Positions 45,839-56,938 of a DNA stretch of 64,000 nucleotides are shown piece by piece. Within the stretch, counting starts at the first letter, position 1, and each line of letters begins with the position of its first letter. The notes under the pieces are model-generated. The model was not told where the DNA came from, did not search any database, and was given only the letters and a program-made list of their open reading frames with translations. Source of the DNA: Tilletia caries (taxonomy: Eukaryota > Basidiomycota > Exobasidiomycetes > Tilletiales > Tilletiaceae). The DNA is taken from contig JALUTQ010000027.1 in assembly GCA_032718865.1 (NCBI GenBank), positions 124,001-188,000 on the forward strand, in the 5' to 3' direction. The position numbers were made by a program, and so were the translations under genes.

Positions 45839-46305
45839 GTAGCCCTAACCCCACGTCCTCCTCGACCCGTCTGCTTCTCGGTTCGGAAAGCATCACAGCC
45901 ACGGCCACGGTCGCTGCTCCTTCTTCTGGTGTGATCACCACGGGGAAGCAACGCATACTTGTCTGGCCGCCTACCGTTGTGGCATTGTGGGAGCTGTGGG
46001 TAAAGGGAGAGGACGGTCAGCAACCTTTGAAGGACTTGGACGCACAACGCGACCCGTTCTGCACGAAGGACAACTCGGCACGGACTCTGATGAAGCGCAT
46101 TCGCAAGATTGTAAATGCGGTTGTCGAGTTGAGTGGCGGAGATCACGCTAGAGCAGGGAAGGTGGCAGCTGTGATGGACGAGATGCGGAACAGAGGGGAC
46201 AACCAGAAGGAGCTTGGGCTCCGTAGCCTTTCGGACATTCTTACCAAGTTGACAACGAATTCCGATTGGATGACGGGAACGCGCACGAAACTTGGGTTGG
46301 TTTGA
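43040..46305 (+). pseudogene. Crypton/Ndc10-like tyrosine recombinase gene, degenerate
   Basis: Exons readable at 43040-43335, 43455-43869, then about 43980-44076, 44166-44370 and 44380-44571, 44643-44968, 44964-45200, and 45190-46305 with a stop-free 84-nt intron at 45685-45768. Signatures: CPVGALALAFFERFHV and EWYDD (Ndc10 domain II type), the recombinase core LTHAMRNGGARFAAAAG, HGRW and ERYMTD (His-x-x-Arg, His, nucleophile Tyr), GDYWLPR, and a C-terminal block (VALWELWVKGEDGQQPLKDLD) like GCR1_C DNA-binding domains. Frames change near 44370, 44965 and 45200, which looks like decay. A run of eleven AGC codons at about 45803 codes polyserine. Such recombinases move Crypton elements or act as Ndc10/Gcr1-like DNA-binding proteins. 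Confidence 0.68.
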
Positions 46306-47344
46306 TTGTGCACGACGAGGAGAAGCACGCACGACGAGAAGGAGACGACGAGGGAAGATGGGCAACCATGTTTATTTGTATTCTTCCGTTCATTGCTACG
46401 TTTACATCGCTACGTTTATTCTACCGTTCATTCATCGCTATTCGCTATGCAGTCATCGTCGAGTTCACACTTCACCTACCCTGCCCTGCCCTGCTCAGAA
46501 GGTCCCATCCTGCCCTCGTGAAGAAGCCCCCTGGAAGTCGTCGGCAAGGAGAAACAGAGAGGCGGCCTGAGTGTCAGCGGACAGGACAGGAGGACAGAGA
46601 GGGACGGACAGGAGGACAGAGACAAAGCTGACCATTTACTCACTCTCCATGCCGTAGTAAATTCTGCGGAGCGATGGAGGAACGTAGCTCTGCTGCCCGG
46701 CCACTGTGGAGCGAAAGAGAATCGACGTAAGCTTGTCGCTCATCAGTATGTCCTCGTTTGTCATAATCGAGACAGTCTACTCACCGTTGAGACTTTGAGA
46801 GTATGAGAAGGAAGGTGAGGAAGTTTGTAGGCTGTGGGGACCGGGAAGAGCAGAGAGAAAGAAGTTAAGAGGGGATAAAAGGTAAGAAAAAGAAGGGGAA
46901 CGGTGCGGTGAGAGACCGTGTAGCTTGCCGAGTAGAGATATGTCTGCCCGAGTTGACGTCCTGTGCTGTGGTCCTGTGGAAGGATGGCGGAAGGATGTGT
47001 GAGCGTGGACTGCAGAGCGGAATTCAGCTCCTGAAATCAAGCTGTATATGATAGCGCATTGAGATTCAAGTTCGTGGTAGGGCGTAGGCTATGAACGGGC
47101 AAGCAGGAGTCCAGAAGCTGAATGGGGAGGCGTCAGTGAGGATGCTGCCAAACAGCTGTGCGCCTGTGCCTGAAAGAAGATCTGTTAGAAGGGGAGAAGC
47201 TGCTTGATTCGGTCAGAAGGGATGAGAAGAGATGTCTCTGTGCTGTAGAACAAAAGGAAATTTATTCATTGTCCGCGCAAAGATGGTGGGCTACTCAGCA
47301 CGCGTCAGGAAAAGGAGCGCAAAGAAAGTGGAACGTGAGAACGC
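46306..47344. other. Region without supported gene
   Basis: 3' flank of the recombinase gene and left flank of the hAT element. It contains short repeats of GGACAGGAGGACAGA near 46580-46622. No gene seen. Confidence 0.4.
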
Positions 47345-47352
47345 GGTGTATG
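47345..47352. repeat. 8-bp target-site duplication of the hAT element
   Basis: GGTGTATG here and again at 51821-51828, directly flanking the inverted terminal repeats. Confidence 0.92.
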
Positions 47353-47761
47353 TAAGGATGCACTACGGAGTTCCGCCGGAATTCCGCTACTCCGCGATAT
47401 TCTCCGTGGCATCTCCGCCGTGAATTTTAGATGAAAATCTCCCTCCCCCGTGACAGGCGGAGATGGAGGGGAGATTCAGTGGCGGAGATCGTCTCCGCCG
47501 TCAAATTTTCAAAATCAAATCTCCCTCCCCCACTGCCAATAGTGATGGAGACGAGTGGGCATCTCCCTCCCCCATTTGCGGCGGAGATGGCCCGGAACTC
47601 CGTCAATCTCCACCCATCTCCGGCCCATCTCCGGCGGAACTCCCCTCCTCCGCTACTAATTGAAGCATCTCCGCCCACATTAAAAGCTCAAGATGAAGTA
47701 TGAAAAGTGAGAACATGTGATACGAAACTTCAAGACCATCATTGCGTGCCAGCATCAAGCA

Positions 47762-50700
47762 CTAGTTCTCCGCAGCATCCCCAAGACGTGATCGCTTAGA
47801 AGGACCGGCGTCCTCGTCCCCTTCTGCCGAAGTGTCTGCTGCTGCTCGAGCCCGTTTTGCTTTGGCCAGCTCCTGCTCCTTCCTCTGCTTCTCGAAATGG
47901 TAATTGGCCAGCATCCCCTCCGGAATCCACAACTCACGGCACCACGCACCGACAGTCACCATCTGTCCGAGCTTGATGGCCTTGAGTCGATGACGGAGCG
48001 GCGTGATGTGATGGCCGGCTTTCGAGAAGAGGCGCTCCACATCGACCGATGTTGCCGGGGCAGCAAATACGTCGAGGGCGAGGTCGGTGTCCGGTGAGGC
48101 CACCGTGGTTTGATCCGATGCGTTTCTGATCCCACCACCAAGATAAAGCATCAACCATCTTGCCTTTGACGAGGGGAAGCGATCCTTATTGAGGACAAGT
48201 AAAGTTTAAACACAGTCAGCACATGCCTTCTACTTTAAGCATTAATCATGATTAACATACCATTGCACCATTCCGCGATGATGTCGGGAGCCGGTAGAGC
48301 CGCCTCTACTTCTGCCAACTGCATTTGTCGTTCAACGAAGCTCTCGACTTTTTTCTTCTCCTTGCCTCTCCCATCTCCCGAGCTCTGATCCTGACTTTGT
48401 GACTGAGACTCCGGCTCTGTCTCGACGGTTCGGTATCTGGCCTCGTATACCTCCTCCAGGGTGCTCTTCGCCTTCTCGATCCACCCGGTTTCCCACTTCA
48501 TCACTCGCATGAATCGCGTTCGGAGGTTGCGATGAAGGAGAACGGCAAGGTAATAGATCGTTGACGCGTCCGCCAGTCCATAGTACGTCGCACATACCGC
48601 TCCGGCACGACGGGCTGCTTCTCGCCATGCCAACGGCTGATATTCGTCGTCCTCGATAGCACGGTAGTGGACATCGAGCTCTTCAAATGTGCCGACCACG
48701 TCAGCGATGGTTGGGCTGGACTTGTGAGAGAACTTCAATGTTGCATCACTGAGCGGCTTGAGCAGTTGGACGAGACGCTTGTACGACGACTTGTGAGAGC
48801 GTTTGACTCGATACTTTGCCGGAATGAGCTTGGCGTTGTGCTCCTGCCAAGTGGTGATTGCTTCCTAGAGAACGAGAGCGCGTTCGACCATGTCGAGTGT
48901 GCTATTCCAGCGAGTAGCAACGTCGCGGATGAGGGAATACGGGGTCTTGAGCTTGAAGAGGGCACAGGTCTCCTGGAAGGAGCCGCGGAGACGTCCATTG
49001 TAGCGGAGTTTCCTGGCGAACCAGGCAAGCTGCTTGATCTGAATCCCGACTTCGCCGCTGTCAGCCCGGAGATCCGCTGATGGTTGGGGAGCCGACGTAG
49101 CTGGCGGAGACGACGACGGAGACGAAGCGCTTGCGGAGATATAGGCGACCTTCTTGGTCGTCAATGCGCGTCGGATGAGAGCTTCGTTGACCTTGTCTTG
49201 AGCTGCGGAGGGATGAAGGCTAGCCGAAACAGCCATGTCGTTGTCCTCAAGGGGATCGATCTCGCCAATGTCTTCTTCGTCATCATCTCCGTCAGCAATC
49301 TCCTCCTCCTCAGATTCCCAGTCGTCCTCCTCGTCTCCGCCGCTGCTCCCCGACGCCTTGACTCCCTGATTGAACGGGCGGAGGATAGCCTGTATACTCG
49401 GAAAGGGGTGTCAAATGTCAGAATGCGCTGCTCCTGATGTTGGGAGGATTGTTTTCCGGGTGACTCACTTCGGAAACAAGATTGAGTATGTGCGCAATGC
49501 ATCTGATTTGCGTTGCCTCTCCTTCGATGCGGGGGAAGCTGTCATCCTTGCCGAGGAGTTGCATCATCGCCGTGTTCGTGGAGGAGTTGTCGCTGGCGAT
49601 GAACCAGACCTTCTCCTGAAGTTCGAGGCGCTTCATAAGGGCGGAGATGACTGCGGAGATATTAACAGCGGTATGACGCTTCGTGATTGGGACCATGTCC
49701 AGCACATTTCGTTGAGCTTTGCCGTCCTCCTGCCAGCAGCCGATGACTCCGACATAGGAGTGGCCATTCGGGGACGTCCAGATGTCGAGGGCGAGGTGGA
49801 TGCAGCCGTGGATCGCCGCAAGACGCTTCCGCATGACCGCTTGCATGGCTTCGTACGTGTCGCTGATGTCCTGGGTAGTTGTGTTGCGAGAGGGGATGAG
49901 AGCGCGCCTGCACTCGGGGAGGAACTCGCGGAACCATTTGTCTCCGAGAATAGAGATGGGACGAGCCTCCTTCGTCACCCAGGCAACGGCTATCGTTTGA
50001 GCTTGCATACTGGTGAAGGGCGTCTCCGCGACTTGCTCGGAATCAGGTTTTCGTATGAGGTATCGCTCCAGAGGTCCGCCGACTGTGCCGTCCTTCGATC
50101 GGACGACTGTGTCCAGATTGGTTTTTGCCTTGTTAGTGCCAACGTGGGACTTGAGCAGACTGGTGGAAGTGTCGGAAAGCGCCCGCCAAGCAACGTAAGG
50201 GACCTTCGGACAGCACCGGCAGTTGAAGGCAATCCCAGTCTCGTCTCGGCCAGGATCGATGTGGGCCTTGAGGTATGGCTCGTTGAAGTGAAGGTAGTAC
50301 TTGGATGCCGGATTGCTCGGAGGTGTATAGGCGAGGTTTCCGGACTCTGCCTTCATGCGAGCTGTGGCCTCGTCATGCGCTCTTCGCCAGACAGTCTGGG
50401 CACGCTCTATGAGGACAACGATCAAGGCAAGAGGGGGAGAGTGAGAACCGAACGGAGACGCGGAGATAGGGGGAGATCGTACTTACCGAGTGCTTCTTCA
50501 GGAGTGATAGTAACTGTGGAAGCAGCTATGAGCTTCTTCTCCGGGGAGGGTAGCTTTTTCTCCGGGGAGGGCAGCTTCTTCTCCGGTGCTTGCTTGGAAG
50601 TTGAAGCGACCTTCTTGCAAGGTGCGACTGCCTTCTCTTTGCCCTTGGCGCTCGTCTTGCCCGTGACCTGCGCGGTGGTGGAGGACTTCGTCTTCGCTGT

Positions 50701-51552
50701 TGTCTTGGCTTTGGCTTTAGACTTAGAAGCGGAGGAAGCTTTTGCTGGCAGAGTAGCTTTGATCGGGGAGGTCGAGAGCGACTTGGAGGGAGACACAGGG
50801 CTGGATCCTGTGAGATCGACGAGCTCCTCCTCCTCGGACTTGTCCTCCTCCGCGGCCGAAGCTGGATCCTTGGACTTCTTCTTGGGAGCTGGCGCGTAAT
50901 CCTCGTCGGAATCGTGTTCGCTGTCGCTCACGACGACTGACTCCGGTTCGGGCGGGTTGTCCTCGATGTTGCGACGGACGCGGCGGAGATCAAAGAAGTC
51001 GTGGTTTCTGTCCGGCTGGACGCGTCGATTCGAGGAGCTCGACTCCTTGCCTTGAGCGAACGGATCCGAGGCTGGATCCGGCTGGGGGCGGGCTGGAATG
51101 AAATTCTTCGCGCGAGGACGTTGAGCGGAAGGGGGAATCTTGATGGGGTCCTCTTCGTTCTCGCTGCAATCGGGGCTGATATCGATCTGAGGTGAGGCGT
51201 CGGCAGATGCTTCTGTGGTAAGCTGCGCCGCTGCTGGAGGAGAAGGCTCTGAAGACAAAGAAGGTGAAGCAGGGATGACCGCAGGAAGAGGTGGTGCTGC
51301 TGCAACCTTTATGGCGGAAGCAGGAGCCGGCGGCTCGCCCGATAATTGTGGAATGTAATCGGCCGGAGGACCTGGAGTTACTGGCGAGCCGGAGCGTGGT
51401 TTCGTCTTGGGAGGAACTCCGGCGGAGGTGGTAGTAGGCCCGGGAACAGTGCTTAAACTGGGATCAGGGGAGCTCCGGGTGCTGGTGATGCCGAGATCGC
51501 TGTCTGCGAAGCGTGCGGGGATCTTACGCGTGGCAGAGTCACGAAGACTCAT
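47762..51552 (-). pseudogene. hAT transposase with one nonsense codon and one frameshift
   Basis: Exons 51552-50487, 50406-49469, 49389-48261 and 48184-47762, introns 76-80 nt. The N-part is a disordered Ser/Pro/Lys-rich region. A BED-like zinc finger (FNCRCCPKV...LLKSHVG) follows, then the hAT core: ALDIWTSPNGHSYVGVIGCW with the first Asp, ASDNSSTNTAMM with the second, RCIAHILNLV, and TRWNSTLDMVERAL. The dimerisation region has ALSWWWDQK and APATSVDVERLFSKAGHH. The codon after VERALVL is TAG (48867-48865), with homology continuing in frame. A one-base shift lies between WWWDQK and ALDVFAAPATS (about 48090-48125). A hAT transposase cuts and pastes DNA between 8-bp duplications in the nucleus. 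Confidence 0.88.
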
Positions 51553-51727
51553 GCCGTCGTATTGATCGATCAAAATTTACACTCAACGTGGCGGAGATGC
51601 TTCACTTAATAGCGGAGGAGGGGAGTTCCGCCGGAGATGCGGCGGAGATGCCATTTTCGAAAGTCATCTCCGCTACTCCGCCGCTTGTGCTTTGTAGAGC
51701 GATCTCCCTCCCCCGTCTCTCCCCCTA

Positions 51728-51791
51728 TCTCCGCCGTGGAAGGCGGAGATTTAACGGAACTCCCTCATATCTCCGCCTTCCACGGCGGAGA
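51728..51791. repeat. 23-bp inverted repeat in the hAT subterminal zone
   Basis: The sequence beginning TCTCCGCCGTGGAAGG at 51728-51750 is the exact complement of 51769-51791, with an 18-nt spacer. It lies about 30-90 nt inside the right end of the element. Confidence 0.85.
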
Positions 51792-51828
51792 CGAAACAGC
51801 GGAGATTGAGTGCATCCTTAGGTGTATG

Positions 51829-52889
51829 TCGGCGGACAGGAGCTGCGGTATGTCAAAGAGACAGGGCTGGGTGGTGGGAAAAGAAAGGAAGGGAGTTGGA
51901 AAGATTCGGAAGAGAAGTAGTGAGAGTAGAGTCAACCTGTATAAAGCAAAGGCGAATGCAAAAGAGGAGACAAGGAGGGTCAGCTACCAGCGAGAGCGTA
52001 CGGTGCGGTCAGATATTGCGGAGGAGGGTTGCTATGAAAGAGGAGAAAGAAGGACTGGAAAACGAGAGAAAAAAGAAGTGAAAGAGTTTCTGCGACCTGT
52101 TGGTACTTGGTGATGAGTGATGTGTATTGTGTGAAAGATGATTAAAGCAACAGTCAGTAGGTCTCTCACGGGCTACAGCAGCATCGTGACAGACCTGGTC
52201 GTGCGGGGCGTGACCAGAGCGTTACCCAGACTTCTCCACAGTTTCTGTTTTTAAATTTTGATCGTATAATTTGATCGTAACTACATAATGAAAGAAAAAA
52301 CCTCTTTCCACTACCTGTCGATCCACGGTCGGCGGGGGGGCGAAGCCCCCCCCCGCCGCCCCACTGACAGAAAAAGCGCCCAAATTCTAATGTACGAAGC
52401 GCATGTTGTAGTAAATACTAAATAGTCATTCACATAGTCGTTTGTCGGGGGTCATTACCACTTTTTCCCCCTCACGCACACTTTTCTTCGTCCATATGAA
52501 CAGGCTACAGGGTGATACATAGACTGGAATAGTAACCTGGTTTGTGACCAGAGTCTTCCCCAGAATATCTGTGACTCCCGCAGCCCGCAGGGGAAGTTCG
52601 TAATTTTGATTGATGATTGAAATATTGAAATAGAATGAATAAAGAATAAAACTTGAGGTACTTTCGGCCGAGAAAAGGTTTCCAACTCAAACCTCACGTA
52701 TTGCTACACAGCCTACTTGATACAGGCGTGAGGCGGATCTCCCTCAACTTCGACTCGATCTCTCTCCGGTCATGTTAAAAATGAATGTGAAGGTGTGATA
52801 GACTAGTGCGTCACGTTTGAAGCGCGGAAACAGCGTCGTTGTCGAGTTCTGGCCGAATATGTGCGTCGCGTGGAGGGGTACTAAGTAGC
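51829..52889. other. Region without supported gene
   Basis: Broken short frames only. A strong GC hairpin lies at about 52331-52356 (GGCGGGGGGGC, loop GAA, complementary C-rich arm). Confidence 0.4.
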
Positions 52890-53135
52890 CGCCGAGTTTG
52901 CCCTTATGAATCTCGCTCAATTCTGGCTCAATCTCTCCCAAACCTTCACACGCGTGTTCAGAAAGACTGTAGCTATCATTCCCGTTGATTGAATAAAAAA
53001 ATGACATAGGTTCCCCTAAATTCGGACATCATGGTCGTGGTCGGGCAGAGGAAGTGATCGGAGCTGTCCGAGGCTACTAAGTAAGGAAGATTGCATTTAT
53101 CAGTCCTAGTTACTATTACAGAAAGATGCATGATG
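52890..53135. repeat. Dispersed repeat, copy 2
   Basis: Same landmarks as copy 1 (GACTGTAGCTATCATT, CGGACATCATGGTCGTGG), nearly identical to copy 3 and offset from it by about 341 nt, so these two are a tandem pair. It lacks the end palindrome. Confidence 0.8.
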
Positions 53136-53239
53136 GTATGATTGAGCTGTGTGTGTAATTTGAAGCTCGATCGCAGCGTCGTTGTCGAGTTGTGGCGAGA
53201 TATAGAACTCCCGCTGAGCCGATGTTCCCCGGGACTGAA

Positions 53240-53547
53240 AACTGACAGTACTCACTCAATTCACCCTCAATCTTTCTCAAACCTTCACACGCGTGTTCAG
53301 AAAGACTGTAGCTATCATTCCCGTTGATTGAATAAAAAAAATGACATAGGTTCCCCTATAATCGGACATCATGGTCGTGGTCGGGCGGAGGAAGTGATCA
53401 GAGCTGTTCGAGGCCCCTATATAAGGTAGAATGCATTTCTCAGCGATGATTGCCATAACAGACAAATGCAAGTTATGATTCAAAGGCGCTCATGGCTACG
53501 CGGAAGCTCAGGGTAGCTTCGCTACCCTTCGTCCGCTCCGCCATGAG
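53240..53547. repeat. Dispersed repeat, copy 3, with end palindrome
   Basis: Tandem partner of copy 2. Ends with GCTACGCGGAAGCTCAGGG and the near-complementary CCCTTCGTCCGCTCCGC, as in copy 1. Confidence 0.8.
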
Positions 53548-55031
53548 TCCGAGTCGGAAAGAGATTGCAATTTGCATGTGGTCACCCTGATATTTTACAA
53601 ACGACCATGCTCAGCCATAGCCCATAGGTGTATACACATGTCATCTCCTCTTTGATTGCGTATAGACTGGTGTAAAAATAATAATCCACAGAGAAGAATG
53701 AGTCTGCAACCGGACGAGATCAAGGGTGAGGAAAAAAGACGAGAGGGTGATGATGCGCCAGCGCTAGAGGGTGGGCGGGAAAAAGGAGAGGAAGAAGCAC
53801 AGACAATGAGCAGCTAGTGAGAAGGGACAGAGGTATTCAGAAGTGTGAGCAGACTGCAGGGACATAAAGTGATCAGCATCAGTCATCAGAACACGGGTTA
53901 GGGCGAAGGGGACCTGGGAAATGAGATGGATGAGCTGCATCAGAAGGAATGGAAGGGGAGAAGGCATCAAAGAAATCGGAAGAAGCTGCATGAGAAGGGA
54001 AGGAGTAAGCAAATTGGACGGGGAAGCTGCACCACAATGGAAAGGGACTGTCTCGGAAGTCGGACGGAGGGAGCAAGAGGAGGATTGAGACGCATCTAAG
54101 GGTAAGTGGCGCATCCACGAAAAGGCCAGGTAGGTATGAGCGGTATTAGTGACAGAGAGAAAAAGAGAGAGGGAGAGAGGGAAGGAGAGTGGCGAAGAGA
54201 GGCGGATAGAGACGGATCAACGGAGGAGAGGCTCACCGGAGGAAGAAACATTCAAAACGTTGCAGACTGGAAAGAAAGAAATACATCAGCACTCAGCAGC
54301 GCAGATGGTGAGAGGAAATCCTTACCTTGATGTGCTTCGTTGCTGTAGAGAGACGTCGGTGGCAGGGGGAAGGGAAATGGCATGGTGGTGAGGGAGTGCT
54401 GGTGAGGGAGTGGTGGTGGTGGGAGCTTCGGGCCTTCGGAGTTAAGAGCTTTGCTGCTAATTTCCATGATCATGGACTAAATCCGAAACGCTCAACTTCC
54501 GTCACTAAATGAAGTACACCTCAAACTGCTCCGAATGAGCTGAAATTTGGACATGTAACAGAGAATCGAATGGACCCCCCTCTAAAAAAAGTCTGAGAAG
54601 GTTTGAAGCCGAATTGCGAAAAAAAAAATTCTATTGATGTTGCAATGAACAATACGGCCGTAAGGGGCCGGGGCCGATAAAAACCCAGAACTAAAGTCTG
54701 GGTAATCTCACAACACAGGTGCAAGTCATAGTAATCTTCCTGTCATTATGTTGGCAAAGGCCAATGAGTAGCAAAGCTGTGCAAGTAAGAAGAGTGAAGT
54801 ATGTCTGAATGGCTAAGGAGAGAGAACTATTACAAAGATGAGCTCGAGAAGGGTGAGGATGAGAGCGAGGAAAAAGTGTGTGGTGGGAAAGTGGAGGCAG
54901 GGTGTTGCTATGCAGCATGCGTAAGAGTAAAAGGAAAGAGAGATAAGATACTGGCCACGTTGTTGTGGCCACGTGTTGCCAGCACAGTCATCACACGTAG
55001 AAATATTGTATCAAGTTGCACCCTCCTGTCG
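53548..55031. other. Region without supported gene
   Basis: Purine-rich broken frames (GAGAGAGGG-type runs near 54150-54240). No gene or RNA seen. Confidence 0.4.
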
Positions 55032-55325
55032 TAAGGATCTTCCCGGAGTAGATTTCCGGAGCCCGGAATCCGGGGCGGCGCTCCGATCAGCTCCGTGCCC
55101 ATCTCGGTCTTGCTCCGGCTCCGCAAAATTATCTCATAAGGCGCTCTGGGGTTTTCGGAACATCCCCGGAGTTTTCTTCATGTCGATTTTCTGCTCCGTG
55201 CTCCGCTAACTTTTTAAACATTCTTCAGAATTCACTCCGCGCTCCGGGGCTCACAAAGGAGATCTGTCAAAAGTGCTCCGCGCTTCACAAGTGCGGAGCA
55301 CGGACTCCGACGGAGCTCCGGGAAA
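55032..55325. mobile_element. MITE fragment with TAAGG end
   Basis: Starts TAAGGATCTTCCCGGAG and is rich in CTCCG/CGGAG words like the other MITEs here, but no matching right end is present. It stops where the LINE 5' region begins, so it may have been cut by that insertion. Confidence 0.55.
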
Positions 55326-55355
55326 TAAACTGCACAGAGAGAAAGAAAGAAACAT

Positions 55356-55356
55356 A

Positions 55357-55385
<29 letters not shown>
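55356..55385 (+). repeat. AAGAT microsatellite, six copies
   Basis: Perfect pentanucleotide run shortly before the ATG at 55411. Confidence 0.9.
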
Positions 55386-55387
<2 letters not shown>

Positions 55388-55410
55388 AGACCATCACCAC
55401 CAGCAGCAAG

Positions 55411-56466
55411 ATGCCCGTCGCCCACCTGACCCGCTCTTGCGCTCCTGACCTTTTCAGGGTCCCTTTTGGCCTCGCCGCCTTTTCGCGCCGACCCGGCTCT
55501 TCTTCTGCTCTCATGCCATTGACTTCTCCTATTCAGCCCGCTGCGCTGACACTGACCTTCTCTTCTTCCTCCCTTCTAGCTCCCCTTTTCTCTGTCCCCC
55601 CCTCTCCTTTTCCCTCTTCCCATGACCTCTCTTTGGCGCCCCCTAGCTCCCTCGACCAACTCGGTCTCCTTACTTCCTTGCCTCGGGCCGTCCCGAGACT
55701 CCCTCTGCTGGCGTCATTGCGACACCATCGCCTGCCCACTGAGGCCTCCACCAACACCCCCTTCCCATTTCCCCCCTCATACCTGCGGGATCTTTCTCGG
55801 CCTTCTGAAGGTCCCACCTTGTCCCTCGTGGACCATACTCTGTCCCTCGTGGACCATACTCTGTCCCTCGTGGACCCCACCTTGCTCCCCGCGAGCCACA
55901 CATTGGCCCTTGCGGCTCAAACGCTGCCCGCTTCGGACCCCCATACAGTCAAGCCACCGTTCTCTACCTTCTCTCTCGGCTTCTCTTTTGCGACGACGAC
56001 ACGAACAATCTCCTTCGCGCTCGTTTCACCCCCCCACACTCCAGCAGCCCCTAGCCACTGCTCCATGCGCCCGGCTCAGACGACCCTCTTCGACCTCAGC
56101 TTTCTCTTCATGATCGCACGCTCCTTCCGTACCTGTCTCGTCTCGACCTCTCACCTCGATCCGCACCCCTTTGGCAAAGTTCCCCCCTTGTCCCTGGGCT
56201 TTCCCCTAGCCCTATACCATCCGCCGTACCTTGTCTCTCTCCCCCTTCCCACATACCTTAGCTCCTCGTCCTCTTCTGTTTCTTCTCAACTCACGTGCCG
56301 ACCCAATGCGGCCTTCAGGTCTGCGACACACACACTCCCCTGCCCTAAGCAGGCGCTCTTTCGCATACCTCTCCTCACTTGCTTCCTGTCGGGCTTTCCC
56401 TACCCTCCCGTACATACGACCTCTGCTTTCGTAATGACATTCCTGGGTTTTGCTGTCATCAAATGA
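55411..56466 (+). CDS. Open frame in the LINE 5' region, uncertain
   Basis: 351 codons from an ATG, composed mainly of Ser, Pro, Leu and Thr, including a 21-bp repeat. No domain or signal recognised. It may be only the untranslated leader of the LINE in a stop-poor C-rich sequence. Confidence 0.25.
   Translation: MPVAHLTRSCAPDLFRVPFGLAAFSRRPGSSSALMPLTSPIQPAALTLTFSSSSLLAPLFSVPPSPFPSSHDLSLAPPSSLDQLGLLTSLPRAVPRLPLLASLRHHRLPTEASTNTPFPFPPSYLRDLSRPSEGPTLSLVDHTLSLVDHTLSLVDPTLLPASHTLALAAQTLPASDPHTVKPPFSTFSLGFSFATTTRTISFALVSPPHTPAAPSHCSMRPAQTTLFDLSFLFMIARSFRTCLVSTSHLDPHPFGKVPPLSLGFPLALYHPPYLVSLPLPTYLSSSSSSVSSQLTCRPNAAFRSATHTLPCPKQALFRIPLLTCFLSGFPYPPVHTTSAFVMTFLGFAVIK
55821..55880 (+). repeat. 21-bp tandem repeat, nearly three copies
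   Basis: GTCCCTCGTGGACCATACTCT starts at 55821 and 55842, with a third partial copy at 55863, a period of 21 bp. Confidence 0.9.
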
Positions 56467-56938
56467 CTCTGTGTGTCTGCCCCTTCCCGCATTTGCGCCC
56501 AGCACCTTTGGGTATTTGGTCCTCTCCGCATCCGTGCATGACGCTAGCCTCCGATATTTGCGGAACATCATCATCACCACCACCACCATCTTTGCCCTCC
56601 CTCTTTCTCTTTCTCTACACTATCCCATCGACTCCGCCCGCTCGCGCTCCTCCCTCTACTTTCACCCTCTTTGATGCAGTGCGACTACAGCCCTTGCATC
56701 CGCTTGCGGCCTCCGTGCTCGCCTTCCTCTCTTCAACCGCTACATCGTACCTTTGTTTGGACACGAATCCTGGTGCGCAACTTCTCCCCTGCGCCCTCTT
56801 CCCCTGCAATGTGACTGACATGACTCTCTCTCACTTTCCTCTCCCTACGTTGCTCTGCGGCGTTGTCCCTCGGCTCGCCCCCTCTCACCCTTGTTGCCCA
56901 CCCTCTTCCTCAAATATAAGAAGGCTGTGTCCCTCGCA

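Larger units (their letters stand above)
47353..51820 (-). mobile_element. 4.47-kb hAT DNA transposon
   Basis: Ends TAAGGATGCACT (47353-47364) and its exact complement (51809-51820), a 12-bp inverted repeat, with a perfect 8-bp duplication. Both subterminal zones are packed with GGCGGAGAT and ATCTCCGCC words, probable transposase binding sites. One transposase gene fills the interior on the minus strand. Perfect flanks suggest recent arrival, but the transposase is damaged. Confidence 0.93.

Noticed and set aside
42770..54705. A large element bounded by CCTTACGGCC at 42774 and GGCCGTAAGG at 54655
   Set aside because: Only about 10 bp match, no flanking duplication was found, and the interval contains unrelated complete elements.
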